A DNA stretch of 64,000 bases. Origin: Trichopria drosophilae (taxonomy: Eukaryota; Arthropoda; Insecta; Hymenoptera; Diapriidae). Under the pieces are notes generated by a model. The model ran no database searches. It had not been told where the DNA came from and was given only the letters and a program-made list of their open reading frames with translations. Location of the stretch: NCBI GenBank assembly GCA_030407085.1, contig CM059587.1, forward strand, positions 19,007,001 to 19,071,000, read 5' to 3'. Made by a program: the position numbers and the translations under genes. Shown in pieces: positions 24,430-33,951 of this stretch; within the stretch, counting starts at the first letter, position 1; each line of letters opens with the position of its first letter.

Positions 24430-27400
24430 TTACAGGATCTCGTGTAACCTCAGTAGACGGAGAGATCCCAGCAGCACTGCTTTCTGCATTCGGCCTGCAA
24501 TGGAACTTGCATGTTCTCGACAGGCCGGAATGCTTTTGATGTTTTGGAGGAAAGTTGGTCTCATTCCTCCCAGCACTCCAATTATCAGCACGACGAGCTT
24601 GATTTTGAACCCTCGATACAGCTTGCGAATCTCGAACAGGAGTTCCTGATATTTCATCCGTTTTTCGTCCTCTTTGCTGACTATATTTGTTTCTGCTGGT
24701 GCAGAAAACTCGATGACGAAGATGGATTTGTCATCGAAGTCAACAAGGACGATGTCAGGCTTATTGGCTAATATTTGCCTGCTCGTCGGGAATGAGTAAT
24801 TCCAGTATATTCGGCACGACTCATTCCCGACAACGGATTCAATATCAGTGGGGACGTACGGCAAAACTGGGGTTGCATCAATACCATAAGTGCTGCGAAG
24901 ATGGTAATACAGCACTCGAAGAGCCGCATTGTGACGTTCGATGTATGCTGAAACTGCATACATTGGGCATGCTGCCAAAAGATGCATGAGTGTCTCAGCA
25001 TGACATCTACACAATCTACAAAGCGTACTCTGTACCGCCTGGTGTAAGATGTTCTGGCGATACGCTAAGGTATTGATGACCCCATCCTGGCACGCAAAGA
25101 TAAAACCCTCGGTCTCGGATTTCAAGCCGGCTGATCTTAAGAAGGAGAAGGTCATCTCTGCCGACAAGCCAAGTTGTTGGACATTTCGAAAGAATTGTCC
25201 ATGCAACGGCTTGTCGATATGCCTTCCCTCCAACATACGGAGTTGTTCCTTCCGTATGTTAGCCCTGAGACGCACTGGGCACAGATTGATGACTGATTCA
25301 GCCTCCTGTGCACCACTACGTCCCACGTTGAAAACCAGACCGAGGTTTCGCGCCGCTCGTTCTGCCGCGTTGTACAAAAACGCCCCCTTCCCCTGAATTT
25401 CATGCTGATGTACTAGCATCATCAGGGGATCCTCCGTTCGATTAATCACGTCGCAAGCTGTTTCGAGGACCAATCGGTCATGCATATACTCCAGGCTTAA
25501 AAGGCCACGACCTCCCATATTTCGGGGCAAATACAGTCGTTCCACGGAAGATCTTGGATGCAAACTGCGCTGCATACAAATCATCTTCCGTGTGCTTCGG
25601 TCAAGATCCCTTAGCTCGTCAACGTTCCACTTCAGTGCTCCAAAAGAATAGAGCACTGGTGATACGGCCAACATATTCGTGGCTGCCACCTTATTTCTCC
25701 CGGTCAATTCTGATGACCAGATCTGACGGAGAATGCGCCGGTATTTCTTAATGATGGTGGTTTTAGCAGCCTGCACATCCTGGACATGCCTTTGAGGTAC
25801 GCCCAGGTATGTGTAGGCTTCTTCGGCGCTAAGGTGGCGGATGACATTTCCGTTGACGAGCTCCATATCGTTGTTATGGGAGCCTGACCTTCCTCTGTGC
25901 AAATGAACGACTGCACACTTGTCCAATCCGAATTCCATGCCGATATCTCTCGAGTATGTGAGGGCGATGTTCAGAGATCGATGTAATTGATCTTCGCCTG
26001 ATGCGTATAATTTAAGATCGTCCATATAGAAAAGATGGGTGATCTTATGTACACGTTCACCAGGCGGTCCACACATGTACCCTTGAGATTTCCGGAGAGC
26101 AACGGATAGAGGCAATAGTGAGATGCAGAAGAGCAGAGGACTCAGAGAATCTCCCTGATAGACACCTCTTTGGAATTGAACCAGTCTAGACATGGTTCGA
26201 CGCTTGCCCGATGTCATGACAAAGCGTGTTTTCCAAAGAGGCATCAGGTCTTCTACAATTCTCACTATGTTTGGGTGGACATGGAGGCGTTTGAGCAACA
26301 AGCTTAAAAGCTCGTGCGATGTTGAGTCATACGCCTTCATGTAATCCAGCCAGGCTATCGACAGGTTACGCTTGTACTGGACTGCGTCCTGACAAACACA
26401 CCTGTCGATAAGCAAGTTGTCCTTGCAGCCGGATACACCCATTTTGCAGCCTCGTTGTTCTACTATCCGTTGCCACACCGGTTTCACGGATTTCTCAATA
26501 CGTTCGTTCAAGATGTTAGTGAACAATTTGTATAACGTATTGAGACACGTGATCGGTCTATGGTTTTTCGGATCGGACAAGTCTCCCGATTTTGGGATCA
26601 GTGTCGTTCGGCCCTCCACCAGCCAGTGCAGAATGGGTTGGTCTCCATTTATGTAAGAGGTGAATATTCGGGCTAGGTGTTGATGGACAGAAGTGAACTT
26701 CTTCCACCAATAGTTGTTAATTTCATCCCAGCCCGGCGAGGAGAAATTCCTCGCTCCTGTGATGGCATTTTTCACCTCTAAAGCACTGACGGGTGGGCAA
26801 TCTTCACTTTGTTGTGTGACTTCGTCGCACAACTCGGTGAAGATTTCAATACCTGGAGTGTCTGCATTAAGCCTAGATGTTCTCTCGTAGATGCTCCCCC
26901 AGAATTCCTCAACTGCGGCCATCGGCGGAAACTCGCTTGAGGCTGCGATACGATGTTTGAAGAGGTTGGAAGGATTCGTCCAAAATATTGCATTTTGTCG
27001 AATTCCATCCTCCCGTCTTTGCAGCCTCTTTTTGGCATCCGCCAAAACCCGAATTTTATCCGCCAAACGTTGCTTGATGTTGAGCAACTTCAGCTTGTTC
27101 AGTGTGTGATAGTACGTCCGCAGTTGTTGTGCGAACTTCTTGACTTTTGCCGTAAATGAACGGCCAGATGTTAAATAGTCGATCACACACTGAACTCGGG
27201 AAGCGAGCTTCCGTGTCAGTCGAATCTTGCCGTTCAATTGAGACATGCGTTTTGTAATCTGCCGACTCCCCGATATCTGTGTCAGATTTCGCGGAGTCAC
27301 CAGATCACTTGCAGCCTCGTAAACGGCACAATTGACTTGCCACAGGTCGCAGTCATCTGGAAGAGCATCCAGAAGTAGGCTATTTGCTCTGGCTATTTCT

Positions 27401-27696
27401 CGTTGTTTAGGCAAAATTTTTGTTGTCAAATTTTTCCTAAACACGAGTGTCGTGCTGTCATAATGTGGAGCATCTCTCCCAGCACCGCGTACGGGCTCAG
27501 TTGTTATTGCCCGCACATCCGGTACCGGTTGACTGCTGGGAACAACGAAACCCGTCCGCCTCAGATAGGCCACATAATCTCTCAGTTGTTGTTGAGAAAA
27601 GCGATCTGCCAGTTCGGGATGCATTAATGCAAACCGACTGTGCATTCGCGCCATGTAGCCTCTCTGTTGCGGACAGCTCTCCTCATAGCAGCGCAT
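24430..27696 (-). CDS. Dong/R4-type LINE polyprotein: RT plus PD-(D/E)XK endonuclease
   Basis: 1088 residues from the first ATG, uninterrupted. Seen in order: an N-terminal coiled, basic region; RT fingers with TTLIPKSGDLSDPKNHRP (about 360-380); AWLDYMKAYDST (motif A); GVYQGDSLSPLLF (motif B); FYMDDLKLYA (motif C, near 555, catalytic aspartates present); a CRLCRCH...H...C knuckle near 890; and a restriction-like endonuclease with KPDIVLVD...IEFSAPAE near 980-1000 and EKRMKYQEL near 1010. This domain order is that of R2/R4/Dong-group LINEs. The frame stays open upstream to a TAA at 27895-27897 with no further ATG. That upstream stretch contains QWTEDLRQDLMRCYEES-type text similar to the N-termini of related ORFs, so translation may begin at a non-AUG codon. 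The copy appears potentially intact. Confidence 0.9.
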   Translation of the reverse strand: MRCYEESCPQQRGYMARMHSRFALMHPELADRFSQQQLRDYVAYLRRTGFVVPSSQPVPDVRAITTEPVRGAGRDAPHYDSTTLVFRKNLTTKILPKQREIARANSLLLDALPDDCDLWQVNCAVYEAASDLVTPRNLTQISGSRQITKRMSQLNGKIRLTRKLASRVQCVIDYLTSGRSFTAKVKKFAQQLRTYYHTLNKLKLLNIKQRLADKIRVLADAKKRLQRREDGIRQNAIFWTNPSNLFKHRIAASSEFPPMAAVEEFWGSIYERTSRLNADTPGIEIFTELCDEVTQQSEDCPPVSALEVKNAITGARNFSSPGWDEINNYWWKKFTSVHQHLARIFTSYINGDQPILHWLVEGRTTLIPKSGDLSDPKNHRPITCLNTLYKLFTNILNERIEKSVKPVWQRIVEQRGCKMGVSGCKDNLLIDRCVCQDAVQYKRNLSIAWLDYMKAYDSTSHELLSLLLKRLHVHPNIVRIVEDLMPLWKTRFVMTSGKRRTMSRLVQFQRGVYQGDSLSPLLFCISLLPLSVALRKSQGYMCGPPGERVHKITHLFYMDDLKLYASGEDQLHRSLNIALTYSRDIGMEFGLDKCAVVHLHRGRSGSHNNDMELVNGNVIRHLSAEEAYTYLGVPQRHVQDVQAAKTTIIKKYRRILRQIWSSELTGRNKVAATNMLAVSPVLYSFGALKWNVDELRDLDRSTRKMICMQRSLHPRSSVERLYLPRNMGGRGLLSLEYMHDRLVLETACDVINRTEDPLMMLVHQHEIQGKGAFLYNAAERAARNLGLVFNVGRSGAQEAESVINLCPVRLRANIRKEQLRMLEGRHIDKPLHGQFFRNVQQLGLSAEMTFSFLRSAGLKSETEGFIFACQDGVINTLAYRQNILHQAVQSTLCRLCRCHAETLMHLLAACPMYAVSAYIERHNAALRVLYYHLRSTYGIDATPVLPYVPTDIESVVGNESCRIYWNYSFPTSRQILANKPDIVLVDFDDKSIFVIEFSAPAETNIVSKEDEKRMKYQELLFEIRKLYRGFKIKLVVLIIGVLGGMRPTFLQNIKSIPACREHASSIAGRMQKAVLLGSLRLLRLHEIL

Positions 27697-27894
27697 TAGA
27701 TCTTGCCTGAGATCCTCCGTCCACTGAAATCGTCCGTGGACATCAGCTGGTCGTCGTCCCGGGACACCCGTTTCGGCCCCTCCACCTCGGGACTGGGCTG
27801 CATCCGAAGCAGCCCGATGGTCAGGAGCCCTGCGCGTTATTCTATGAGTAACCGCAAATACAGGGAGTAGGGTGGTTAGCCCTACCCCCCGTTG
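27697..27894 (-). other. ATG-less in-frame extension of the LINE ORF
   Basis: Continuous open frame between the TAA at 27895-27897 and the first ATG at 27696, about 66 codons with no in-frame ATG. The part nearest the ATG (GRFQWTEDLRQDLM) looks like conserved coding sequence. R2-group LINEs are known to start translation without a canonical AUG, which would fit. Alternatively the first ATG is used and the upstream frame is chance. Confidence 0.5.
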
Positions 27895-28108
27895 TTATGC
27901 CTCTCTCGTTTGTCTCTTACCTCGCCATCCACTGGGGTTGGTTACCCAATCTCTGGCAAGGTTGCTAAGAGTCCAGGGCCCACCGGCTTTAATAAGCACA
28001 CGTGGAGGTGAGAGTAGGCCATTTGGGAAGATAGGCTAAGATGCGGCTTTTTGCATAGCCGCATTGTGTTACGCATCATTCCCTTTGGGATGACATTTCC
28101 GTTGACGA

Positions 28109-28553
28109 TAATTATTATTATTATTATAATTATTGCAATAATAATTATTATTATTATAATTATTATTATTTAATTAAGTAAATTAATAAATATAGCAATA
28201 ATTAAATCGCAATATCAATTTCAATACAAGAAAATCGATTAAAAATAAGTAAATTAATTTAAAACTTTTTAAAAATTAATAACATCATTTAAACAATCAA
28301 TAATCAAGTCAAAAAATAGATAAATCGATTTAGAAATCTACTAAGTAATAAATAGTCAATCAAGCGATGTATAAATAAAAAAGTTTCGTAAAGATCTGTA
28401 AATTTATGTAAAAAAACTATGAAATATAAGAAAATTGTACATTAAATTTAAAAATACGCACTGATATAGTAACAGTATTAAATATTAAAAAATATAATAC
28501 ATAATAAGATGCATTAATGTATTTTATGCACATTTATTTCAGAATTTGCATAA
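28109..28553. repeat. TAA/ATT microsatellite and AT-rich leader
   Basis: 28109-28170 is an imperfect (ATT/TAA)n tract that forms the 5' flank of the LINE. The following 380 bp, up to the CXC gene start, are almost pure A/T with repeated AAATCGAT. No promoter element is claimed. Confidence 0.7.
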
Positions 28554-29097
28554 ATGGACAACTTCGACTTCGAAAATACGTGCTTCATTTGTAGCGAGGG
28601 CTTACAACTGCATCCAATAACCGAAGTGAAAAAAAGGGGATTAAATAACTTTTGTTCTATATCTGCTCAGCGAAATGACGGCTTTCAAACATTGTTGGAA
28701 AATCTGCAATCTGTAAAAATCCACGAAAGATGCAGGTTAAATTATGTTAACAAGAAAGTTACCGACAAATGTAAAAAAAAAGGAAGTTCGGAATCTTCGA
28801 CAAGCCCGGTAAAAAAAAAATTAAGACAAAGCGACGGTTTTCGATGGATTGATTTATGTTTCATATGCGGAGAAGAGGCCGACGAAGAAAAAGAATCGAA
28901 AAGAAATATTTCTAAACGTAGAACAATAAGGCTTGTTTCTTCTTCAGATTTTAAAACCGGTATTATGACAATGATTGAAAATCGAAGAGACGATTATAGT
29001 CGTGACATTCACAGACGAATATCACCTGTTCCTGATTTAATTGCAGTTAATGCTAAATACCACAATGACTGTTATGACAAACTGAGGAAACTTTCAG
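28554..29097 (+). CDS. CXC-family gene, exon 1 (two CX2C/HX2C modules)
   Basis: Starts at ATG 28554 and ends LRKLS plus the first base of a glycine codon at a GT donor (29098). Module 1 is CFIC...HERC and module 2 is CFIC...HNDC, separated by a basic, serine-rich linker. The repeated CFIC spelling argues for an internal duplication. No stop interrupts this exon. Confidence 0.75.
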
Positions 29098-29213
29098 GTA
29101 ATAAATAAATATTATATGACACGTTTTGTTATTTGCGTGCAATGAAGTTATGTATTATTTATAATTTGCGTTACGTACATTTAAAAATCTAAAATATTGA
29201 TTACACATTGCAG

Positions 29214-30055
29214 GTGTAACTAAAATAGGACGACCTACCACACAAGTAGACGAAGCGATGAAAGTGATTTACAATTTTATGGAGAACAGTGATGACTGCC
29301 AATTTACTGTCAGTGAATTGAAAGCTACTTTACAAGAATACATTCCAGACGATAAAACAATAAAGTATAGATTAGAAGAACATTATGGAAATGATGTTAT
29401 CATATCAACAAAGTCAACATCTCAGACATTAGTTTGTCTTCGTCGTTCCCATTATGACATTTTATCAGAGATGTACAAGCAAAGTGCAGTTGCAGGGAAC
29501 CAAGAAGAACAAAAATTGAATGCATTGAAAGTTGCAGCCGATATTATAAGGTCTGATATACGCTCCATGAGAAATTATTCCGAGCAATATCCAGCATCTG
29601 ATAAAATGTTTGATAACTTGGACGCTTACATTCCTGAATCGTTAAAAATATTTTTAGATGAACTAATTTTAAAATACAAAAAAACTAATTCCAGGTCGCA
29701 TAAAATAAAATGTACATCAATAGGTCATGCAATTGTATGTGCAGTGCGTCCAAGATCATTTTTATCACCGTTACATGTTGGACTTGCTGTAACGTTTCAT
29801 CGGAAATTTGGATCCAAACGAATAATAGATATTTGCAGTAATTTAGGTTTTTGTTCGTCGTATAAGGAAGCTCAATTGTACGAAGCATCTGCAGCATTAA
29901 AAACCGAAATTCAAATAAACCCTGGAACATTTGTTCAATTTGTTTGCGACAATGCAGATTTTAATGTTGACACTCTTGATGGAAAAGGTACTTTTCACTA
30001 CATGGGTTCCATTGAAATTATTGCACCAGCGAGTGGAGTGAAACTGTTGCTTTAA
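29214..30055 (+). CDS. CXC-family gene, exon 2 (5' part)
   Basis: In frame with exon 1 across the intron (S-G-VTKIGRPTTQVDEAMK). About 280 codons with mixed helical text, then QFVCDNADFNVDTLDGKGTFH and MGSIEIIAPAS, before a TAA at 30053. That text resembles the middle of multicopy TE-like insect proteins. The stop seems to be the result of deletion or frameshift, because related text resumes 30 bp later. Confidence 0.65.
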
Positions 30056-30187
30056 AATCATATCCAAATTCCAAAAATTTCATGCTTTTTTTACACGCAT
30101 TCAGCGGATGCGATACGACTTCAGCCTTCTTCAACCACGGAAAAAAATACATTTATTAAAAAATTTGAAACTAACAAAGAATTACAA

Positions 30188-30748
30188 GTGATGGCGGAAA
30201 AATTTTATAATAAAAATACCATCATCGAGGAAATTTTTGAAGCTGGTGTAAAATGCACATTGACATTATACGGCGCTTCGAAATCAGAAACATCTTTAAA
30301 CGAATATCGATACAATTGTTTCGTCAGAGGTGTTTCGAAGCGAAGAAAAATGACCCTTGCATTTTTACCTCCAACTAACAACGCAGCACTGCAACATTTT
30401 AAAAGAGTATTCCTGCAAGTACAACAGTGGTTAGGCCATCATTTAGAACCGCAAGAATGGGGATGGATGAAAAAAGATTTCCTGCTTCCTGTAACCATCG
30501 ACGAACCTCCAGCTCCCGAAAAATTGTTACAAACGTTATTTTGCAGCTGCAAAAGTGGCTGCGAAAACAATTGTGGCTGCAGAAAACTCGGGTTGTACTG
30601 CAGCACTGCCTGTTTAAATTGCAGTGGAGTTGACTGCTCCAATACTCCTCAAATTTCTGACCTGGCTGAAGATGCAGAAGTTTTGGAGACGCTATCGGAA
30701 ATTACGGACGTATCAGAAAGCCCAGAACACCATGAAGAACGCCAATAA
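30188..30748 (+). CDS. CXC-family gene, 3' part with cysteine cluster
   Basis: 186 residues in the same phase as exon 2, after an out-of-frame gap. The readable frame actually extends upstream from the ATG by about 15 codons to the A-run near 30140. The cysteine cluster at 30541-30642 has a CxCxxxC...CxCrkxGxxC pattern like one half of a CXC DNA-binding repeat, which normally binds zinc. It is followed by an acidic tail and TAA. AATAAA at 30782 could serve as polyadenylation signal. Confidence 0.65.
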   Translation: MMAEKFYNKNTIIEEIFEAGVKCTLTLYGASKSETSLNEYRYNCFVRGVSKRRKMTLAFLPPTNNAALQHFKRVFLQVQQWLGHHLEPQEWGWMKKDFLLPVTIDEPPAPEKLLQTLFCSCKSGCENNCGCRKLGLYCSTACLNCSGVDCSNTPQISDLAEDAEVLETLSEITDVSESPEHHEERQ

Positions 30749-30818
30749 CTAATTTATATGATATTGTAATTTATACTATTTTAATAAATACGTCAAAAAT
30801 GTTATACCGCATTTTATT

Positions 30819-31190
30819 TTGTCTCAAGCGAACGAAAAAAAACCTTTATTCTGTTAATTTTGCAATATTTTACATTTTCATCGGCCATTTTGGATCCGCC
30901 ATTACGAAATTTTCAATTACGATATCAAATTTGTAATTACCGTACCTAAAAAATCTAAAAAAAAAACAATTTATTCGGTTAATTTTGCAATATTTGACAT
31001 TTTCATCGGCCATTTTGGATGTTTAAATTACGATATCAAATTTGTAATTACCGCACCCAAAAAACCTAAAAACATCAATTTATTCGGTTAATTTTGCAAT
31101 ATTTCACATTTTCGTCGGCCATTTTGAATCCGCCATTTTGAATTTGTAAAATCTGACATCGAATTCGTATTCAGCATACTCGAAAACCCC
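30819..31190. repeat. Three tandem 115-140 bp units
   Basis: The blocks TTAATTTTGCAATATTT-ACATTTTC(A/G)TCGGCCATTTTG and AATTACGATATCAAATTTGTAATTACCG recur from 30857, 30978 and 31081. Units diverge at the 3' side, where the third merges into the AATCTGACATCGAATTCGTATTCAGC text shared with repeats at 49300 and 56850. Confidence 0.75.
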
Positions 31191-31244
31191 TAGGAAATTA
31201 TTTTCAAAATTTTTCAACGGTTCATACTCGATATATTTAATTTT

Positions 31245-32034
31245 ACAACTAATTTTACACTTATTTGTTGTTATTAAATAAATAAACAATTAGCACCCAA
31301 TTCCAAGAGGATGCATTTTTTCTTGACACTATTTAGAAGCGATTCCAAAAGGTTGCATGAAAAAATATGGATCGGAGACTTTTCCGAAGTTTAAGCCTTA
31401 TTTGATCTAATTTGACTCCACTAGATATTTTTGTTCTAAGGAAATTTTCTGTAAAGTCTATAGTTTTCATGAAAATAAATTATTAAACTTTTATATATTT
31501 CAAGACCAATAATTTATTTTCCTGGAAACTATAAGCATTAGAAAAAATGTTCTCAGAATAAATATATTTTACAACTATTTAAAGGATCTACTCAAATTAT
31601 AATTTTTTAAAATGACTTTTTTCAAGATTTCGATTTTTCGAATTTTTGAAAAATCAAGCAGTGTATTATAGCATGCTGATAAAATTTGAGAGTATTCTTT
31701 GACTCATTCCAAAGCATTGTTGTTCTTAGACAAGTTTTTCTAAAGTCTATAGTTTTTAAGAAAAAAATGGTTAAGTTTTAAAAAGAATTTTGAGCTTCTA
31801 GGCGACATTTTGAAAACTGCTATCTTGAATTATGAATTCAGATATGGTACATTTTAATCCTGGGGGTCCATGGACGCGATATTTTCAACTTTTCGAAGTG
31901 AAAGTGATGTTTTTGTGAAAAACAAAACGTAAAAAACATGTATAACTTTTTTCCTATTTTTCTAAAGGCATTTATATACAAATTATCGATATTCAAACTA
32001 ATCCTGAAAATTCGTCCGTCTGAGCGTTAATGGG
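31245..32034 (-). repeat. Right inverted-repeat arm
   Basis: Inverted counterpart of the left arm. It ends CTGAGCGTTAATGGG, directly followed by TTAA. A few small insertions and deletions separate the arms. Confidence 0.75.
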
Positions 32035-32038
32035 TTAA

Positions 32039-33789
32039 AAGAATAAATTAAAAAATTTTAATATTATACATAAATGTTTTCTTTTAAATGAAAATGTGGA
32101 GAATCTCACTTTAGAAACATGAATTTTTTAGTTATATTTATGCAATGAAAAGAATTTGTATTTTTTATTTGGAATGCCGATCTTTGGTATTTGTATTTAT
32201 TATTACAATAGCCCCCTCCCCCCCCAATATTTGCCTTAACCCTCGATTGCTGTTCCCTACCCCTTCTCACGGAGCGGTAATTCTGTGACGACATCACGCA
32301 TGCGCGATGTAGGAAAGGTTTTGGCGCGGACATGGGACAAATTTCTTTCCCTCACTAGGCAAAAATTGGGAGGAGGGCCACTATATTGATATGTAAATGA
32401 TTTCTTTTTCGACAGTCAATTACTAAATAATATTATTATTATTATTGTTATATGAACAAAACTATGTAGTCAATATATAATGTATTATAATGTATAAAAA
32501 AATATATAAACATTAAATGTACCTCTAAAAAAGAAATAAAACGATCACTTATATTTTTTTAAAGAAAATTTATTGCCATGTAATAATTAGATGCAGTTAT
32601 GATACAGTTATACACAATGTTACATTCTTTTGGTTTGTATCGTTATGCTCTCTAAGTGTTTGCATAAAAATGCATTCGAAGAATTTCAATATGCTCACCT
32701 TCCTTTCAAACGTAGAGAGCAGTAATTACGTGACAATAATAACAACAATAATGACAATTTACGATAATGCTTATCTGCTGTAAAAACATTACGAAGAAGC
32801 TCTAAAATAATGTACGAGGACGATGTACGAATCGCCTATAGGTTGGGGGAATTTCAAGAGAAAAATTTTCTTTAAAAAATTTAAGAAAGGGAAGACTGAC
32901 GGAGCAAAAGTAAAATTAAAAACACGATAACACCAAGCATTGATGTGCGAGACCAACTTTCCATACCCCAGTCTTAATTGTAATGTATATGTTACATTTT
33001 TTTTAGCATTTTTCCTTCTTTCTTTGTCCTGACAAAAATTCTATGAATTTCCCCTATAATTTTACTAGCGTGTAATGGATTCCATAATTAAGATCCAAAG
33101 AGATTTCCAAGTCAGATCAAGTATTTCTGTTCTAAATAGAAAGAAAATTATGCAAAATTGGCATATAGAAATTAAAAAATATCACATTTCTCCACGTCTC
33201 CATAGATGCATCAAGCAAATCATAATCATTCGCCAGCGAACTTGATCGGGTAATTGATTAACTTAAACGGGTGTTTATTAACAATCATCAGTTTAATTAA
33301 AAAATTCGAAAATGCGGAAAATAATTTCTCAAACTGCAAAAACCAAACGAACGAAATTCATCAAACGCATCGGGCTATTGCAAAGCTCCTAGAAAATTCA
33401 TCGAGCTTCTGCAAAATTGTCGATATTTTTAGGAATTATATTACAATTGTGTAAAAACGCGTCCGCGTATTTGTACAGGCCACGAAGCGATATGATTATT
33501 TATACATTGACATAAATACAAAATGGCATTGCCAAAGTCGAAATTGCTGCACTTCGACGCTGATACTGGAAAGCCCGTAACTTTCTTCCAATGAAACATA
33601 AAATATTATGTTGACAAGTAAATGCAGATGTTCTGTAACAAATGCAACTGAGGAAAGAATTTGGTTTCAGTCAAGAGGGAAGGCGTAAATAAATACGGTT
33701 ATAACTTAACGAACTTTCTCTCCTGTTTGACCGTTTTCAGTAGTTTGGCAGGAGTTCTTTGGGCGACTGCAAAAAAAAGGGAGTAGCAT
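32039..33789. other. Intergenic between the inverted-repeat element and the TMEM64-like gene
   Basis: Contains a small TIR repeat at 32209-32383 and otherwise AT-rich sequence. The frame at 33254-33454 shows no family pattern. The 3'UTR of the TMEM64-like gene (- strand) must end here; I see no unambiguous polyadenylation signal. Confidence 0.5.
32209..32383. mobile_element. Short MITE with TATAG/CTATA ends
   Basis: Ends match as inverted repeats: ATAGCCCCCTCCCCCCCCAA at the left and, inverted, ATAGTGGCCCTCCTCCCAAT at the right, followed by TTTGCCT on both sides. About 175 bp, with a GC-rich centre (GACGACATCACGCATGCGCG). The end sequence is related to the CAGTGGCCCTCCC end at 51488. Confidence 0.6.
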
Positions 33790-33951
33790 TTAAGCGATAA
33801 GGTTGGTGAGAATGAGTTTAGAGTCGGAGGCATCTATCAGGTAATGTGGCGAATCTGACACCGATGTGAGGTCCGCCTCTAAAAGCGCCAATTGTAATTC
33901 TCTTCTCGCTTTCTGCACAACGTACACCATCAATGATACTCCGATAAAAAT
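33790..33951 (-). CDS. TMEM64: TMEM64-like exon 3 and stop
   Basis: 53 codons plus TAA. IFIGVSLMVYVVQKARRELQ completes the last membrane helix, followed by an acidic tail ending LILTNLIA. The intron before it is only 64 bp (33952-34015; acceptor TTTTTCTAG). Confidence 0.87.
   Translation of the reverse strand: MFIGVSLMVYVVQKARRELQLALLEADLTSVSDSPHYLIDASDSKLILTNLIA

Larger units (their letters stand above)
24164..28108 (-). mobile_element. Dong/R4-clade non-LTR retrotransposon, nearly full length
   Basis: A roughly 3.9 kb element read on the - strand, 5' end near 28108 and 3' end at a run of 11 T (24164-24174, an A tail in element sense). It is flanked on both sides by TAA/ATT microsatellite (24120-24163 and 28109-28170). 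It carries one long ORF with RT and a C-terminal restriction-like endonuclease, and no N-terminal APE domain. Base composition is near 50% GC, sharply different from the AT-rich host DNA. The 5' region (27700-28108) contains a perfect 8-bp hairpin, ATGCGGCT/AGCCGCAT, at 28041-28064. TAA-repeat insertion is known for the silkworm Dong element, supporting the clade call. Confidence 0.88.
28554..30748 (+). pseudogene. CXC-domain, TE-associated gene; internally deleted and frameshifted
   Basis: Exon 1 is 28554-29097 and a 116-bp GT-AG intron is 29098-29213. Exon 2 starts at 29214 and reads to a TAA at 30053. Text then resumes in another frame (30052-30140, including HAFSGCDTTSAFF) and shifts again, in an A-run near 30140, into 30188-30748. 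The N-terminus has two similar modules, CX2C (10/13) with HX2C (57/60) and CX2C (102/105) with HX2C (170/173), suggesting two zinc-binding units. The C-terminus has CSCKSGCENNCGCRKLG followed by CSTACLNCSG, a tesmin/TSO1 CXC-like cysteine cluster. From memory, multicopy insect proteins with this layout are longer between the MGSIEIIAPAS and HAFSGCD parts, so an internal deletion is inferred. Function unknown; its place inside an inverted-repeat element suggests mobile origin. Confidence 0.7.
21939..32034. mobile_element. About 10 kb TTAA-type element with long inverted repeats
   Basis: The left arm (about 21939-22665) reappears inverted at about 31245-32034. Matching blocks include CTCAGACGGACG, ATCGATAATTTGTATATAAATG, CATCACTTTCAC, GTTGAAAATATCGCGTCCA, AGCATGC, AAATTTGAGAGTATT-type and GGAGTCAAATTAGAT text. 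The right end reads CGTTAATGGG followed by TTAA (32035-32038), the same terminus as the element ending at 53278. The left terminus is degraded. Inside lie a CXC-domain gene (28554-30748), tandem repeats (30819-31190) and a Dong-like LINE (24164-28108). The arms are about 75-85% similar by eye. It is inferred to be an old DNA transposon whose autonomous content is not certain. Confidence 0.65.
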
